Origin: Acidihalobacter sp. | GTDB taxonomy: Bacteria > Pseudomonadota > Gammaproteobacteria > DSM-5130 > Acidihalobacteraceae | Length of the DNA: 64,000 nucleotides | Direction: 5' to 3' | Assembly: GCA_027013225.1 (NCBI GenBank) | Contig: JALUXU010000015.1 | Span: 1 to 64,000 of the forward strand | Part shown: piece by piece, positions 29,959-40,108 of the stretch | How positions within the stretch are numbered: the first letter of the stretch is position 1 | Layout of the letters: every line of letters begins with the position of its first letter | Position numbers and translations under genes: made by a program | Notes under the pieces: model-generated | Databases searched by the model: none | Told to the model about the DNA's origin: nothing | What the model saw: the letters and a program-made list of their open reading frames with translations, nothing else

Positions 29959-30632
29959 TTATGGCGGCGACTGAGGACTGGAAACTACTTGCCAGTGGCC
30001 TGCATGCCTTGGAATTGCAAGCTTCCCATGAGGCGCTTGAGGCTTTACTAGCTTACCGCGACCTGCTGGCGCGTTGGAACCGAGTGCATAACTTGACAGC
30101 GGTTCGCGACCCCAAAGCGATGATCGTCCATCACTTGCTGGACAGCCTGTCAATAAACTCCTTTTTGCATGGACAAAGTCTCCTTGATATGGGAAGCGGC
30201 GCCGGCCTTCCCGGAGTGCCTTTGGCGCTTGTCAATCCAAAACGTTGTTTTACACTTCTTGATGCCAACGGCAAGCGCGTTCGATTTCTGCGTCAAGTGG
30301 CGACTGAAATTGGCCTTGAAAATGTGGCAATCGTCCATGATCGTGTAGAGAATTTTCGACCGGCCAGGTTTTTTGACACCATTGTAAGCCGAGCGTTTGC
30401 CTCGCTGGGCCGCTTCACGAGCGCGGCCAAGCCGTTGCTCGAAAGTACGGGTCATATTCTTGCCATGAAAGGCCGCATGAGTGAAGATGAAGTGGCTGAA
30501 GTGCCGCCGGATCTTTTCGTGCAAAAGGTTCATAAATTGCAGGTTCCGGGCCTGGAGGGGGAGCGTCACCTCATCGATCTGGTTTTCGCGCCTGGTGGAG
30601 AAGCTCATTCAACAAAGCGATTCGATGAATAA
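29955..30632 (+). CDS. rsmG: 16S rRNA (guanine-N7)-methyltransferase RsmG
   Basis: RsmG (GidB) methylates G527 of 16S rRNA using S-adenosylmethionine. The 225-residue protein has [20 protein letters not shown] and the SAM-binding motif [17 protein letters not shown], plus [10 protein letters not shown]. The start is GTG at 29955 within the mnmG stop (GTGA), with ATG at 29961 as alternative. The 3' end overlaps parA by 8 bp, so mnmG, rsmG and parA are coupled. Confidence 0.95.
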   Translation: MIMAATEDWKLLASGLHALELQASHEALEALLAYRDLLARWNRVHNLTAVRDPKAMIVHHLLDSLSINSFLHGQSLLDMGSGAGLPGVPLALVNPKRCFTLLDANGKRVRFLRQVATEIGLENVAIVHDRVENFRPARFFDTIVSRAFASLGRFTSAAKPLLESTGHILAMKGRMSEDEVAEVPPDLFVQKVHKLQVPGLEGERHLIDLVFAPGGEAHSTKRFDE

Positions 30633-31410
30633 AATAATTGCATTTGCAAATCAGAAAGGCGGTGTTGGCAAGACGACTACGAGCGTCAATCTTGCGGCTT
30701 GCCTCGCTGCTGCCAGGCGTCGGACTTTGTTGGTGGATCTTGATCCTCAAGGCAATGCAACCATGGGCAGCGGGCTGGACAAACATGAACTCGAGGGATC
30801 AGTTCTCGATGTTTTGCTAGGCGAAGAAGGGGCCGCTGATGTCCTCATCCATTCACGAGCGGCAGGGTACGACATATTACCTGCCAACGGTGATCTGACC
30901 CTGGCCGAGGTGAGGCTTATGCAACTTCAGAGGCGGGAGTTTCGCCTGCGGGATGCCTTGTCTCCTCTGAGCGAGCGTTATGACTATATTCTTGTCGACT
31001 GTCCCCCTTCGCTGAATATGCTGACAGTGAATGCGCTGGTGGCGGCACAAGGGGTGGTGATTCCGGTGCAGTGTGAATATTACGCTTTGGAGGGGCTGAG
31101 CGCGCTTCTAAAAACCATAGATCGCATTAGAGAAAGCTCGAATCCGAAGCTCGAAATAGAGGGTCTGCTCAGAACCATGTTCGATCCGCGCAACAACCTT
31201 GCCAATGACGTATCCCGTGAACTGACCGACCATTTCGGCGACCATGTCTTTCGAACGATCATTCCCAGGAACGTGCGTCTTGCAGAAGCGCCGAGTTACG
31301 GAAAGCCAGTGATTCATTATGAAAAAAACTCGACCGGAGCGCTCGCCTATATTGCACTCGCGGGCGAAATGCTAAGACGCGCGGAACCGTCGATTGCGGG
31401 GAGGACTTGA
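30625..31410 (+). CDS. parA: Chromosome partitioning ATPase ParA (Soj)
   Basis: ParA is the ATPase that moves ParB-parS complexes and helps segregate origins. The 261-residue protein has the deviant Walker A motif FANQKGGVGKTTTSVNLA at its start, the Walker A' DLDPQGNATMGSG and Walker B YDYILVDCPPSLNML. It has no N-terminal DNA-binding extension, as in chromosomal Soj proteins. The ATG at 30625 lies within the end of rsmG; the open frame further upstream belongs to rsmG's shadow. parB follows. Confidence 0.96.
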   Translation: MNKIIAFANQKGGVGKTTTSVNLAACLAAARRRTLLVDLDPQGNATMGSGLDKHELEGSVLDVLLGEEGAADVLIHSRAAGYDILPANGDLTLAEVRLMQLQRREFRLRDALSPLSERYDYILVDCPPSLNMLTVNALVAAQGVVIPVQCEYYALEGLSALLKTIDRIRESSNPKLEIEGLLRTMFDPRNNLANDVSRELTDHFGDHVFRTIIPRNVRLAEAPSYGKPVIHYEKNSTGALAYIALAGEMLRRAEPSIAGRT

Positions 31411-31415
31411 TAGCG

Positions 31416-32264
31416 ATGGCACGAAAAAGTGGACTTGGAACCCGAGGACTGGACGAGTTGCTTTCGGTAAAAACCAAGACGGATGCACAGTCGTCTGGAG
31501 AAACGTTGCGCCTAGTGCCGATCGAAGAGATACAGCGTGGCCGTTATCAGCCGAGGCTGCATATGGATCCCGAGGAGCTGGAAGAGCTGGCCGCATCGAT
31601 TCGCAGCCAGGGGCTCATCCAGCCGGTCGTGCTTAGAAAAATCGAAGGCCAGGCTTATGAATTAATTGCCGGAGAACGACGCTGGCGAGCGGCGCAAATG
31701 GCCGGGCTGGGTGAGATCCCGGCTGTCATCAAGGATATTCCGGATCAGGCGGCTGCGGCGATGTCGCTGATTGAAAATATCCAGCGTGAAGATCTAAATC
31801 CACTCGAAGAAGCTAACGCCCTGGCGCGGTTGATAGAAGAGTTCGGACTGACGCATCAAGAAGTGGCGAACGCCGTGGGCCGCTCAAGAGCCGCTGTTTC
31901 GAATCTGTTGCGGTTGCGCGACCTTTGCGATGAGCCAAGGGAATTGCTCGAGGCGGGAAAGATTGAAATGGGGCACGCTCGTGCTTTGCTGGCCCTGCCG
32001 CCCGAAGACCAATCGGTGGTGGCTCGCAAGGTGGTCAATGAGGGCCTCAATGTCCGACAGGCCGAGAGGCTGATAAAAAATTGGCGTAAACCAAAACCAA
32101 AGCCGCAGCCTGTCCCTGTCGACGTCAAACGCTTGGAAACCAAGCTTTCGGAATGTTTGGGTGCGCGGATAAAGATCGATGCCAATGTCAAGGGCGGAGG
32201 AAAAATAGTTATTAAATATAATAGCCTAGATGAGCTGGATGGAATCGTATCGCATATAAAATAA
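31416..32264 (+). CDS. parB: Chromosome partitioning protein ParB (Spo0J)
   Basis: ParB is a CTPase-clamp protein that loads on parS and spreads. The 282-residue protein has the N-terminal ParA-stimulating region MARKSGLGTRGLDELLS, box I/II motifs including LIAGERRWRAAQMAGLGEIP and ENIQREDLNPLEEANAL, a helix-turn-helix (TPLQ-type region LTHQEVANAVGRSRAAVSNL) and a C-terminal dimer domain. GGGGAGG at about 31398-31404 supports ATG 31416 over TTG 31407. A parS site for it lies in recF, 11 kb upstream. Confidence 0.96.
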   Translation: MARKSGLGTRGLDELLSVKTKTDAQSSGETLRLVPIEEIQRGRYQPRLHMDPEELEELAASIRSQGLIQPVVLRKIEGQAYELIAGERRWRAAQMAGLGEIPAVIKDIPDQAAAAMSLIENIQREDLNPLEEANALARLIEEFGLTHQEVANAVGRSRAAVSNLLRLRDLCDEPRELLEAGKIEMGHARALLALPPEDQSVVARKVVNEGLNVRQAERLIKNWRKPKPKPQPVPVDVKRLETKLSECLGARIKIDANVKGGGKIVIKYNSLDELDGIVSHIK

Positions 32265-32346
32265 AGCCGGGACGAATCTGGCCCAGGCATAGGCATTTTT
32301 CGACATCGAATTTTCAGGGGGCGCCAGATCCTCCAAAATGATTTCC

Positions 32347-33186
32347 TTATTGCGCCAGCTCCCCTTCACTGACGCGCTCCTTGCGCGCAAGGTCACAATA
32401 TGTTCTGACGGTTTCGAAACCCGCTGCCCGAAGCAGCTCTCGAACCGCTTTGCCCTGGGAAAAACCATGTTCGATGAGAAGCCTACCGCCGGGAAGAAGA
32501 TGGTGGGGCGCGCAGTCGATGATGCGCTGCAGGTCGTCTAGACCCTCTTCGCTGCTGACCAGGGCTTCTTGAGGCTCATGCCGCAGGTCGCCCATCTCTA
32601 AATGAGGGTCTGACTGCGCAATATAGGGAGGGTTGGAAATCAGCAAAGCGAAGCGCTCTTTTCCCAGGGCTTGGCACCAGTCGCCGAGACGAAACTCGAC
32701 CTGCTTCAAACCCAGGCGGACCGCATTGGAGCGGGCCACGCGCAGCGCCGCCTCCGAACGATCCGTGGCGACGATCCGGCAATGAGGTCTCTCGCTGGCA
32801 ATAGCCAGCGCAATGGCGCCCGAGCCAGTTCCAAGATCGGCGACAGCCGCTTTTGCCGAAGGCGGGATGATTTCAAGGGCGCGTTCCACCAGGGTTTCCG
32901 TGTCAGGACGCGGAATCAGCACGTCGGCAGTGACCTCCAATGTCAACGACCAGAACTCACGTCGCCCTGTAATATACGCGAGAGGCTCCCCTGCGGCGCG
33001 GCGATCCAGCAGCGACATAAAGCGCCGCGTCTGCTCCGGTTCGAGTCGCTTTTCGGGCCAGGCCCGCAAGTGGCTCCGTGGTTTGCCGATGACTTCACAG
33101 AGCAATAATTCGGCTTCCAGGGCGGCGGTTTCGGTGAGGTTCATAAGATGCGCCCGCCCTGTGGCCAGCGCCTCATCTATGCGCAT
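32347..33186 (-). CDS. prmC: Release factor N5-glutamine methyltransferase
   Basis: PrmC (HemK) methylates the Gln of the GGQ motif in RF1 and RF2. The 279-residue protein has an N-terminal helical domain, the SAM-binding motif VADLGTGSGAIALAIA and the catalytic NPPY in LLISNPPYIAQSDPH. The ATG at 33186 lies 4 bp after the stop of prfA, its substrate's gene; an open frame extends upstream into prfA and is rejected. It converges on parB across 82 bp that hold no clear terminator. Confidence 0.95.
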   Translation of the reverse strand: MRIDEALATGRAHLMNLTETAALEAELLLCEVIGKPRSHLRAWPEKRLEPEQTRRFMSLLDRRAAGEPLAYITGRREFWSLTLEVTADVLIPRPDTETLVERALEIIPPSAKAAVADLGTGSGAIALAIASERPHCRIVATDRSEAALRVARSNAVRLGLKQVEFRLGDWCQALGKERFALLISNPPYIAQSDPHLEMGDLRHEPQEALVSSEEGLDDLQRIIDCAPHHLLPGGRLLIEHGFSQGKAVRELLRAAGFETVRTYCDLARKERVSEGELAQ

Positions 33187-33190
33187 GTTC

Positions 33191-34276
33191 TTACTCAAGG
33201 CCCAGCGCGGCGAGTTGGTCGGCCTGGTATTCATTCAACAACGGTTCGATGATCTCATCGAGTTGCCCGGCCAGGATTTCGTCCAGCTTGTAGAGCGTGA
33301 GGTTGATGCGGTGATCGGTTACCCTCCCCTGAGGGAAATTGTAGGTGCGTATGCGCTCGGACCGATCCCCACTACCGACCAGGCGTTTGCGTGTTGCAGC
33401 CTGTTCCGCCTCCCGTTTGCTGCGCTCCTGATCGAGTAGCCGGGCGGCGAGCAGGCTCATGGCGCGGGCTCGGTTTTTGTGTTGCGACCGCTCGTCCTGG
33501 CATTCGACCACGATGCTGGTGGGTAAATGAGTGATGCGCACCGCCGAGTCGGTTTTGTTGACATGCTGGCCACCCGCGCCGGAAGCACGAAAAGTGTCGA
33601 TGCGAAGCTCGGCGGGATTGATCTTGGCCACTTCTACTTCCTCGACCTCAGGCATCACCGCGACTGTGGCAGCGGAGGTATGGATACGCCCCTGGGATTC
33701 TGTGACCGGAACCCGTTGCACCCTGTGCGCACCGGATTCGAATTTGAGCCTGGAATACACGCCTTGGCCGATAACGCGCGCGATGACTTCTTTATAGCCG
33801 CCATGCTCACCCTCGCTTTGCTGCAGAATTTCTATCCTCCAGCCGCGCTGTTCGGCGTAACGCGTATACATCCGAAGCAAATCGCCGGCAAACAATGCCG
33901 CCTCGTCGCCGCCGGTGCCCGCGCGTATTTCCAGGAAGCAATTGCGGGTGTCATTTGGGTCTACGGGAAGCAAATGCCGTTTGAGGCGCTTTTCGAGAAC
34001 CTCGATTTGCGCCTCAGTGGCGGCTATCTCTTCGCGAGCGAGTGCGCGTATATCGGCATCTGCTTCTTCTGCGAGCTCCCCGGCGGCTCGCAGGTTTTCA
34101 TGCGCTACGCGATATTGCTCATAATCCGCCAGCAGGGGTTCGAGTTGGGCGTATTCCATGGACAGACGGCGAAAGCGATCTTGATCTGCGATCACTTCGG
34201 GATCCGCCAGTAAGGCGGCTATTTCCGCATGTCTTTCGACGAGATCATCGAGCTTTTGTCCTATGGAGGATTTCAT
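33191..34276 (-). CDS. prfA: Peptide chain release factor 1
   Basis: RF1 ends translation at UAA and UAG. The 361-residue protein contains GGQ in [19 protein letters not shown], and the expected [18 protein letters not shown] region. The codon-recognition domain carries the PxT-type tripeptide near the middle ([19 protein letters not shown]). It lies between hemA (5-bp gap upstream) and prmC, the standard hemA-prfA-prmC operon. Confidence 0.97.
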   Translation of the reverse strand: MKSSIGQKLDDLVERHAEIAALLADPEVIADQDRFRRLSMEYAQLEPLLADYEQYRVAHENLRAAGELAEEADADIRALAREEIAATEAQIEVLEKRLKRHLLPVDPNDTRNCFLEIRAGTGGDEAALFAGDLLRMYTRYAEQRGWRIEILQQSEGEHGGYKEVIARVIGQGVYSRLKFESGAHRVQRVPVTESQGRIHTSAATVAVMPEVEEVEVAKINPAELRIDTFRASGAGGQHVNKTDSAVRITHLPTSIVVECQDERSQHKNRARAMSLLAARLLDQERSKREAEQAATRKRLVGSGDRSERIRTYNFPQGRVTDHRINLTLYKLDEILAGQLDEIIEPLLNEYQADQLAALGLE

Positions 34277-34281
34277 GAGGT

Positions 34282-35544
34282 TTAGAGATCCGGAGGCAAA
34301 TGTAACAACTCATGAGCGGCGGCGACGATTTCCAACCGGCCGTCGCGAGCCGCTTGCGAAAGCGCGGCGCTGGGATCGTGAATCAGTTTGTTGGTCAAGG
34401 TGTCCGCCAGATAGGCCAGCACCTGCTCCGGAGGGCGTCCATGCTCCAGTTGCCGCAGGGCCTTTTGCAGGATTTGGTCGCGTTCGTGTTCGGCGCGCTC
34501 GCGGTAATGGCGGATCAAATGTACCGCCTCCTGCGCGCGCAGCCAACCCATGAAATGCTTGGTTTGGGCATCGATGATTCGTTCGGCCTGGCTCGCGGCT
34601 TCGCGGCGCGAAGCCATGTTGTCCTGGATGACGGACTCGAGATCGTCCACCGTATAGAGATAGACATCATCGAGTTCGGCCACTTCTACCTCGATGTCTC
34701 GCGGCACGGCCAGATCGACCAGAAACATAGGCTTGCGCCGGCGTTGGCGCAATGCCTTTTCAACCGCGCCTTTGCCAAGAATAGGCAAAGGGCTGGCGGT
34801 GGATGAAACGACGATATCCGCCTGATGCAGCACATTGGGAATGTCAGGCAGCGCAATTGCTTTGGCACCGATTTCCTGAGCCAGTATCGCCGCGCGCTCA
34901 ACAGTGCGGTTGGCAACAAAAGCACCGCGCAAGCCATTGCCATGCAGATGGCGCGCAGCCAGCTCAATCGTTTCGCCAGCTCCGATCAGTAGTGCCTGCT
35001 GATCGCGCAAATCGGCGAATATCTGCTTTGCCAGGCTGACGGCGGCAAACGCAACGGAGACGGCACTGGATCCGATGGCCGTATCGGTACGTACCTGTTT
35101 AGCCACTGCAAACGCATGCTGAAACAGACGACGAAGCTGTTTGCCGAGGGCGCCCCGTTTTTCCGCCGTGTTGAAAGCGCTTTTTAACTGCCCGAGAATC
35201 TGGGGTTCGCCCAGCACCATGGAATCAAGGCCGCAGGCGACACGCAGCACATGCTTGACCGCTTCCGCTTCGCGATATATGTAAAGATAAGGTGAGAAAT
35301 GTTGGCTATTGATGTGATGGTAGCCGCCCCACCACTCGGTCACTGCCTCTGATGGAGCGCTGTCGGCAAGATGGCAGTATAGTTCGCTGCGATTGCAGGT
35401 GGATATGATGGCGGCTTCGCGAACGTCTTGCAGCCGGAGTAATTGCTGCAGCGCATGCGCGATTTGCTCGGGTGTAAAGACGAGTTTCTCGCGAATTTCA
35501 AGCGGAGCTGTCTTGTGATTGATTCCGATGACGACCAGCGGCAT
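34282..35544 (-). CDS. hemA: Glutamyl-tRNA reductase
   Basis: HemA converts glutamyl-tRNA to glutamate-1-semialdehyde, the first step of tetrapyrrole synthesis. The 420-residue protein starts [18 protein letters not shown] and has the catalytic Cys in [15 protein letters not shown] near residue 50, the substrate segment [15 protein letters not shown], the NADPH domain and a C-terminal dimerisation helix. It is the first gene of hemA-prfA-prmC and diverges from the TPR lipoprotein gene. Haem from this route would also feed the truncated haemoglobin encoded at 44.7 kb. Confidence 0.97.
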   Translation of the reverse strand: MPLVVIGINHKTAPLEIREKLVFTPEQIAHALQQLLRLQDVREAAIISTCNRSELYCHLADSAPSEAVTEWWGGYHHINSQHFSPYLYIYREAEAVKHVLRVACGLDSMVLGEPQILGQLKSAFNTAEKRGALGKQLRRLFQHAFAVAKQVRTDTAIGSSAVSVAFAAVSLAKQIFADLRDQQALLIGAGETIELAARHLHGNGLRGAFVANRTVERAAILAQEIGAKAIALPDIPNVLHQADIVVSSTASPLPILGKGAVEKALRQRRRKPMFLVDLAVPRDIEVEVAELDDVYLYTVDDLESVIQDNMASRREAASQAERIIDAQTKHFMGWLRAQEAVHLIRHYRERAEHERDQILQKALRQLEHGRPPEQVLAYLADTLTNKLIHDPSAALSQAARDGRLEIVAAAHELLHLPPDL

Positions 35545-35734
35545 ATTCGCGAAAGAGGCTAATAGAATCCAGAATTCTGCTGGATAAGGGGTTTATTTAC
35601 AAGTCGGGGCATTCTGAATGCCGCAAAGAAAAAGCGGAGTTACGATGCCGCCGGTGCTGATATTAGACAGTAACAGAAAAAGCCGCGATCACGGCCGGTA
35701 TGATTTGAATCACCATGCATTATTGGGAATCACA
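35545..35734. promoter_or_regulatory. hemA-TPR lipoprotein divergent region with two palindromes
   Basis: The 190-bp spacer must carry promoters for both directions. It holds a perfect 10-bp palindrome CAGAATTCTG at 35570-35579 and a 15-bp interrupted palindrome GGCATTC-T-GAATGCC at 35608-35622. Both contain ATTCTG. They are candidate operator or hairpin sequences; no binding protein can be named. Confidence 0.35.
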
Positions 35735-37507
35735 ATGGACTCTGTCGATGGGATCGCCCTGCTGAAGCGTGCGCCTCTTGCGGGATTGTTGCTCGGCACG
35801 CTGCTTCTTGGTGGCTGCGCGGCGACTCCGTTGTCGGGGGTGGCAGAAAAACGGCCGGCGGTGCATGCAAAGACGATAGCCACGCCAATCGCCTCCTTAT
35901 CTCCTGGCTATCAGGCGGTTTTAGACGTTCTGACTGCAGATCTGGCACGCAAACAGGGCGATGACGCTGTAGCGCTGACTTATTACCAGAAAGCCCTGAG
36001 ATTGATTCCTGAGCCAGCCCTTGCGGAAGAAGTGGTCGCCTTGGCCGTAATGCAGGGGAAGCAGAACATGGCCCTTGCCGCGGCCCGACGGTGGACTGAA
36101 CTGTCTCCGAAAAACCCCGACGCCTGGCGCGCCGCGGGGCTCCTTGAAGCCCGCCTCGGCCAGGTTGAGCCGGCAACAGCCGATCTGCGCCGATTCCTCG
36201 GTTTGGACGGATATAGAGATGCAAAACTGAATCAGCTCGCCGCAGTGCTCGCGCACGAAGTCAAGCCTGGCGAGGCTTTGCGTATCATGCGCGAGTTCGT
36301 TGCAGATTCGCCGGATGATGCCAGAGCGCATTATGCCTATGGCCTGCTTGCGCAGCGTCTGAATTACGCCGAGCTGGCGTTAAGGGAAGCGAAAAGCGCC
36401 TTGAAAATCGATCCGGGGCTTTATGAGGCTATCGTTCTTCAAGCCGACGCATTGGTGGCCCTGGAGCGGCCGGAAGCTGCTTTGAATCTCCTGCGGGCCG
36501 CCATGCAAAGAAATCCTGAGGATGTCGATTTACAACTGGCCTATGCCGAGGTTCTGGTGCAATCGGGTCGGTACGCCGATGTGCGTGTTCACTATCAGCG
36601 ATTGCTGCGCCAGCACCCACACAATTCGTCGGTGCTCTATGGCTTGGCCGTGCTTGAATTTGATACGGGGAGATACCCTCAGGCGCGTCGCTATTTTCAA
36701 CGCCTTGGAGATGGGGCATCCTTTGCCGGCACCGCCGCCTTTTTCCTTGGACGTATCGACGAGCGCGAACATCGTCCGATCGCTGCCCTCCGGCGCTACA
36801 GCGAGGTGAACTCCGGCCCTTTTGTATTCGCGGCCAGAGTGAGAATTGCCTACCTGCTCGCCGAACTGGGCCAAGTCGAGCAAGCACGTGATTATCTCGA
36901 TCAACTTCGCCAGCTCGTTACCGAGCCGGCAAGGCGGGTTGATCTCTATCTGATTGAAGCCGAAATCGATATTAAAGCGGATAATGACGCCAAGGCCATG
37001 AAGGTTTATGGGCAGGGGCTTAGGCATCATCCCGGCAACCCGCGCCTGCGCTATGCGCGCGCCTTGCTTGCCGAAAAAATGGGAAACCTGCGGCTTGCCG
37101 AGGCGGATCTCAAGTCCATCGTGAGCCTTCATCCCGATGACGCGATGGCGCTGAACGCGCTGGGATATATCCTCGTTGAGCACACCGACCGGTATACCGA
37201 AGCCCAGAGCTATATCCGGCGCGCCCTGGAATTGAAGCCAAATGCCCCGGCAATTCTCGACAGCATGGGTTGGGTACAATATCGCCTTGGCAATTACTCC
37301 CATGCGCTGGTTTATTTGCGTCAAGCCTATGCCGAGGCTCCCGACCCTGAAATCGCCGCGCATCTGGTTGAAGCCCTGCTGGCCAATGGACAGCCGCGCG
37401 AAGCGGATGATGTCTTGCGAACGGCTTTGAAGAAATTCCCGCACAACTCTGGTCTGATGAATTTACAGGCACGCATCGCTTCCTCCACCCAGAAATCCAA
37501 GCCATGA
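35735..37507 (+). CDS. TPR-repeat lipoprotein
   Basis: The 590-residue protein has a lipoprotein signal (LAGLLLGTLLLGGC, lipobox LGGC near residue 28) followed by at least ten tetratricopeptide repeats, such as DDAVALTYYQKALRLIPEPA and NAPAILDSMGWVQYRLGNYS. It is probably anchored in the outer membrane and mediates protein contacts. The ATG at 35735 gives a proper signal peptide; an open frame runs 39 codons upstream. Its stop overlaps lolB by 4 bp. This TPR-lolB-ispE arrangement is common in gammaproteobacteria, suggesting an envelope assembly role, but its exact job is not known. Confidence 0.88.
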   Translation: MDSVDGIALLKRAPLAGLLLGTLLLGGCAATPLSGVAEKRPAVHAKTIATPIASLSPGYQAVLDVLTADLARKQGDDAVALTYYQKALRLIPEPALAEEVVALAVMQGKQNMALAAARRWTELSPKNPDAWRAAGLLEARLGQVEPATADLRRFLGLDGYRDAKLNQLAAVLAHEVKPGEALRIMREFVADSPDDARAHYAYGLLAQRLNYAELALREAKSALKIDPGLYEAIVLQADALVALERPEAALNLLRAAMQRNPEDVDLQLAYAEVLVQSGRYADVRVHYQRLLRQHPHNSSVLYGLAVLEFDTGRYPQARRYFQRLGDGASFAGTAAFFLGRIDEREHRPIAALRRYSEVNSGPFVFAARVRIAYLLAELGQVEQARDYLDQLRQLVTEPARRVDLYLIEAEIDIKADNDAKAMKVYGQGLRHHPGNPRLRYARALLAEKMGNLRLAEADLKSIVSLHPDDAMALNALGYILVEHTDRYTEAQSYIRRALELKPNAPAILDSMGWVQYRLGNYSHALVYLRQAYAEAPDPEIAAHLVEALLANGQPREADDVLRTALKKFPHNSGLMNLQARIASSTQKSKP

Positions 37508-38121
37508 AATTTTCCCCAGCCCCTGCTGTTTTCCTTTTTATTGCTCTTTTGACAGCCGTCCTCGGTGGTTGCGCGGTGGTTCCGCAACCTGTTGGTGAGC
37601 AAGAAAATGTGGCCTGGCAACGTCACCTGACCTGGGTTCAAGGCCAACCAGATTGGCGCCTTAAGGGCCGTTTCGCCCTGAGCGTCGGTCACCGCGGCTT
37701 AAGCGGCGGTCTCGAATGGCAACAAGAGGGTTCGCGCTATCGTATCGAGGTGTTCGGTCCTCTGGGGCGTACCCAGGCGATCCTCAAGGGAGGAATAGAA
37801 TGGGTGAGCCTGAAATTGGCCGGCAAACCGCCGCGCACGGCGAGGTCCGCTTCTGGCTTGATGCGTGAAACCCTCGGCTGGAGTTTGCCGGTAGCCGGCT
37901 TGCGTTTTTGGGTGCGTGGCATATCTGCCCCGGATTCGGCGCCGGTGAAAATGCGTATCGATGGCGCTGGCAGAGCGGTTTTTATACGCCAGGATGGATG
38001 GAAAATTCATTACCTCGAATATGACGTGGCCCTTGGCCCGCAGGCATTGCCAACACGCATCCGTCTGGTACACGGCGATGTCCGCATCATGCTCTTGATC
38101 GATCGCTGGGAGAACGGATGA
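37504..38121 (+). CDS. lolB: Outer-membrane lipoprotein insertase LolB
   Basis: LolB receives lipoproteins from LolA and inserts them into the outer membrane. The 205-residue protein has a lipoprotein signal peptide with the lipobox LGGC near residue 22. The mature part shows WRLKGRFALSVGHRGLSGGL and WQQEGSRYRIEVFGPLGRTQ, which fit the LolB half-barrel. It overlaps the TPR gene by 4 bp and ispE by 4 bp. Confidence 0.93.
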   Translation: MKFSPAPAVFLFIALLTAVLGGCAVVPQPVGEQENVAWQRHLTWVQGQPDWRLKGRFALSVGHRGLSGGLEWQQEGSRYRIEVFGPLGRTQAILKGGIEWVSLKLAGKPPRTARSASGLMRETLGWSLPVAGLRFWVRGISAPDSAPVKMRIDGAGRAVFIRQDGWKIHYLEYDVALGPQALPTRIRLVHGDVRIMLLIDRWENG

Positions 38122-38975
38122 TGGAAATGACATTCTGGCCGGCGCCGGCAAAGCTGAATCTGTTTCTGCACATCGTGGGACGCCGGGCGGATGGCTATCA
38201 TCTTTTGCAGACCGTGTTCCAGTTTTTGGATTATGGCGATGCCCTGCGTTTCGAATCTCTTTCGGGAGGACGCCTGCGCCGCGATGGTGGAGCGGCGGGA
38301 GTGCCGGAAGCGGATGATCTTTGCATACGCGCGGCCAATCGCCTCCAAGAAGTCGCCAATATCCGCGAAGGGGCGCTCATCGAACTTCACAAGCACTTGC
38401 CTATGGGAGGCGGATTAGGAGGAGGCAGTTCGGATGCGGCAACCACCCTGGTTGCCCTCAATCACTTATGGAAAGCCGGTCTGAGCGTGGAAGAGCTTGC
38501 CGAGCTCGGCCTGGAACTGGGTGCGGACGTGCCGGTATTCATACGCGGGCACGCCGCCTGGGGCGAGGGCGTAGGTGAGCGCTTACAACCCCTCGATGAG
38601 CTGCCAGAACCCTGGTATGTTGTTATCGCTCCGCCCGTGCATGTCGCCACGGCGCAATTATTCGCGAACGAGAAATTGACACGCGATTGTCATCCCATCA
38701 AAATACGCGACTTCCTGCACGGCGAGGGCGGGAACGTTTTTGAGCCGGTGGTGCGCGAACAATATCCAGAGATCGCGCGTGCCCTCGATTTCTTGAACGG
38801 ATATGCGCCTGCCCGCCTGACCGGAACAGGCGCCTGTGTGTTTGCGCCCTTTCCGAATGAAGGCGCCGCCCGCGAGGCGTTGCAGCATCTTCCTGATCGC
38901 TGGCGCGGGTTTGTGGCGCGAGGTGTGAATATTTCCCCCTTGTGGCGGCGCCTGCAGCAGGAAAGGCCGGCATAA
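38118..38975 (+). CDS. ispE: 4-diphosphocytidyl-2-C-methyl-D-erythritol kinase
   Basis: IspE phosphorylates CDP-methylerythritol in the MEP isoprenoid pathway. The 285-residue GHMP kinase has WPAPAKLNLFLHIVGRRADGYH, the ATP loop LPMGGGLGGGSSDAAT and the late motif LTGTGACVFAPF. The ATG at 38118 overlaps the lolB stop; ATGs at 38121 and 38127 are alternatives. The gene ends 45 bp before tRNA-Gln. Confidence 0.95.
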   Translation: MMEMTFWPAPAKLNLFLHIVGRRADGYHLLQTVFQFLDYGDALRFESLSGGRLRRDGGAAGVPEADDLCIRAANRLQEVANIREGALIELHKHLPMGGGLGGGSSDAATTLVALNHLWKAGLSVEELAELGLELGADVPVFIRGHAAWGEGVGERLQPLDELPEPWYVVIAPPVHVATAQLFANEKLTRDCHPIKIRDFLHGEGGNVFEPVVREQYPEIARALDFLNGYAPARLTGTGACVFAPFPNEGAAREALQHLPDRWRGFVARGVNISPLWRRLQQERPA

Positions 38976-39020
38976 TGGCGTAGCTGTATTTCGCGCCGCT
39001 GCCGAGGATGCAAAGTTTAT

Positions 39021-39095
39021 TGGGCCGTAGCCAAGCGGTAAGGCAACGGGTTTTGATCCCGTCATTCCCAGGTTCGAATCCTGGCGGCCCAGCCA
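39021..39095 (+). tRNA. tRNA-Gln (anticodon TTG)
   Basis: A full 75-nt cloverleaf is visible: acceptor TGGGCCG/CGGCCCA, D-arm GCC/GGC, anticodon stem ACGGG/CCCGT with loop TTTTGAT (anticodon TTG at 39053-39055), T-arm CCAGG/CCTGG with TTCGAAT, and an encoded CCA at 39093-39095. Its place between ispE and prs is the usual one in this group. Confidence 0.97.
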
Positions 39096-39145
39096 TACAC
39101 CGCTAAATGAGCGTTCAACTCCCTCTATCGAGCCTTGCACTCACC

Positions 39146-40108
39146 GTGTCCGATTCCGAAAACAGCAGAATGATGGTTTTCTCAGGCAACGCCAATCCCA
39201 GGCTTGCAGAGAAAGTGGTCCACCACCTCAATATTCCCTTGGGCAAGGCCTTGGTCGGGCGCTTTAGCGATGGAGAGATTCAGGTTGAAATTCTGGAGAA
39301 CGTACGCGGAAAGGACGTGTTCATCGTTCAGCCCACGTGTCGGCCGACAAATGACAACCTGATGGAGTTGGCCATCATGTGCGATGCCCTGCACCGCGCA
39401 TCGGCCGGCCGGATCACGACCGTCATCCCCTATCTTGGGTACTCGCGGCAGGATCGGCGCGTGCGTTCAGCGCGGGTGCCGATCTCAGCCAAGGTGGTCG
39501 CTAATCTGCTCACGGTAGCCGGTGCCGACCGGATCCTCACCGTTGATCTGCATGCCGACCAGGTGCAAGGGTTTTTCGACGTTCCTGTTGACAACATCTA
39601 TGCCTCACCGGTGCTGCTAGGCGATGTTTGGCGGCAAAAATATGAAGATCTGATCGTGGTCTCTCCCGATGTCGGCGGTGTTGTGCGGGCGAGGGCGCTG
39701 GCCAAACGGCTGGATGACGCCGAACTGGCGATCATCGACAAGCGCCGTCCTCGCGCCAACGTCTCGCAGGTCATGCATGTGATCGGTGAAGTCGAGGACA
39801 AAACCTGCCTGATCGTGGACGACATGGTCGATACGGCGGGTACGCTGTGCAAGGGCGCGGATGCGCTCAAGGCTCACGGAGCTCGGCGCGTGGTGGCCTA
39901 TGCCACCCATCCAATCCTTTCTGGCAAGGCGGTCGAGACTATACGCGACTCTGCCTTGGACGAACTGGTGGTCACGGATACGATTCCCTTGGCGCCGGAC
40001 GCCAAGGCGTGCGTGAAAATCCGCCAACTTTCCGTAGCGGGCATTCTGGCTGAAACCATTTACAGGATAAATCGCGAAGAATCGGTCAGCAGCTTGTTCA
40101 TGGATTAG
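39146..40108 (+). CDS. prs: Ribose-phosphate pyrophosphokinase
   Basis: Prs makes PRPP from ribose-5-phosphate and ATP for nucleotide, His and Trp synthesis. The protein shows [16 protein letters not shown], the catalytic flexible-loop region [32 protein letters not shown] and the PRPP-binding loop [14 protein letters not shown] chose GTG 39146 because it gives the typical [14 protein letters not shown] start and 320 residues, near the usual 315. An ATG at 39107, only 11 bp after the tRNA, would add 13 residues. Neither has a strong ribosome-binding site. Confidence 0.94.
   Translation: MSDSENSRMMVFSGNANPRLAEKVVHHLNIPLGKALVGRFSDGEIQVEILENVRGKDVFIVQPTCRPTNDNLMELAIMCDALHRASAGRITTVIPYLGYSRQDRRVRSARVPISAKVVANLLTVAGADRILTVDLHADQVQGFFDVPVDNIYASPVLLGDVWRQKYEDLIVVSPDVGGVVRARALAKRLDDAELAIIDKRRPRANVSQVMHVIGEVEDKTCLIVDDMVDTAGTLCKGADALKAHGARRVVAYATHPILSGKAVETIRDSALDELVVTDTIPLAPDAKACVKIRQLSVAGILAETIYRINREESVSSLFMD

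Noticed and set aside
32265-32346. Inverted TCTGGC/GCCAGA around the parB-prmC junction considered as a bidirectional terminator
   Set aside because: The arms are about 40 bases apart with no stable inner stem or T-run at the proper place.
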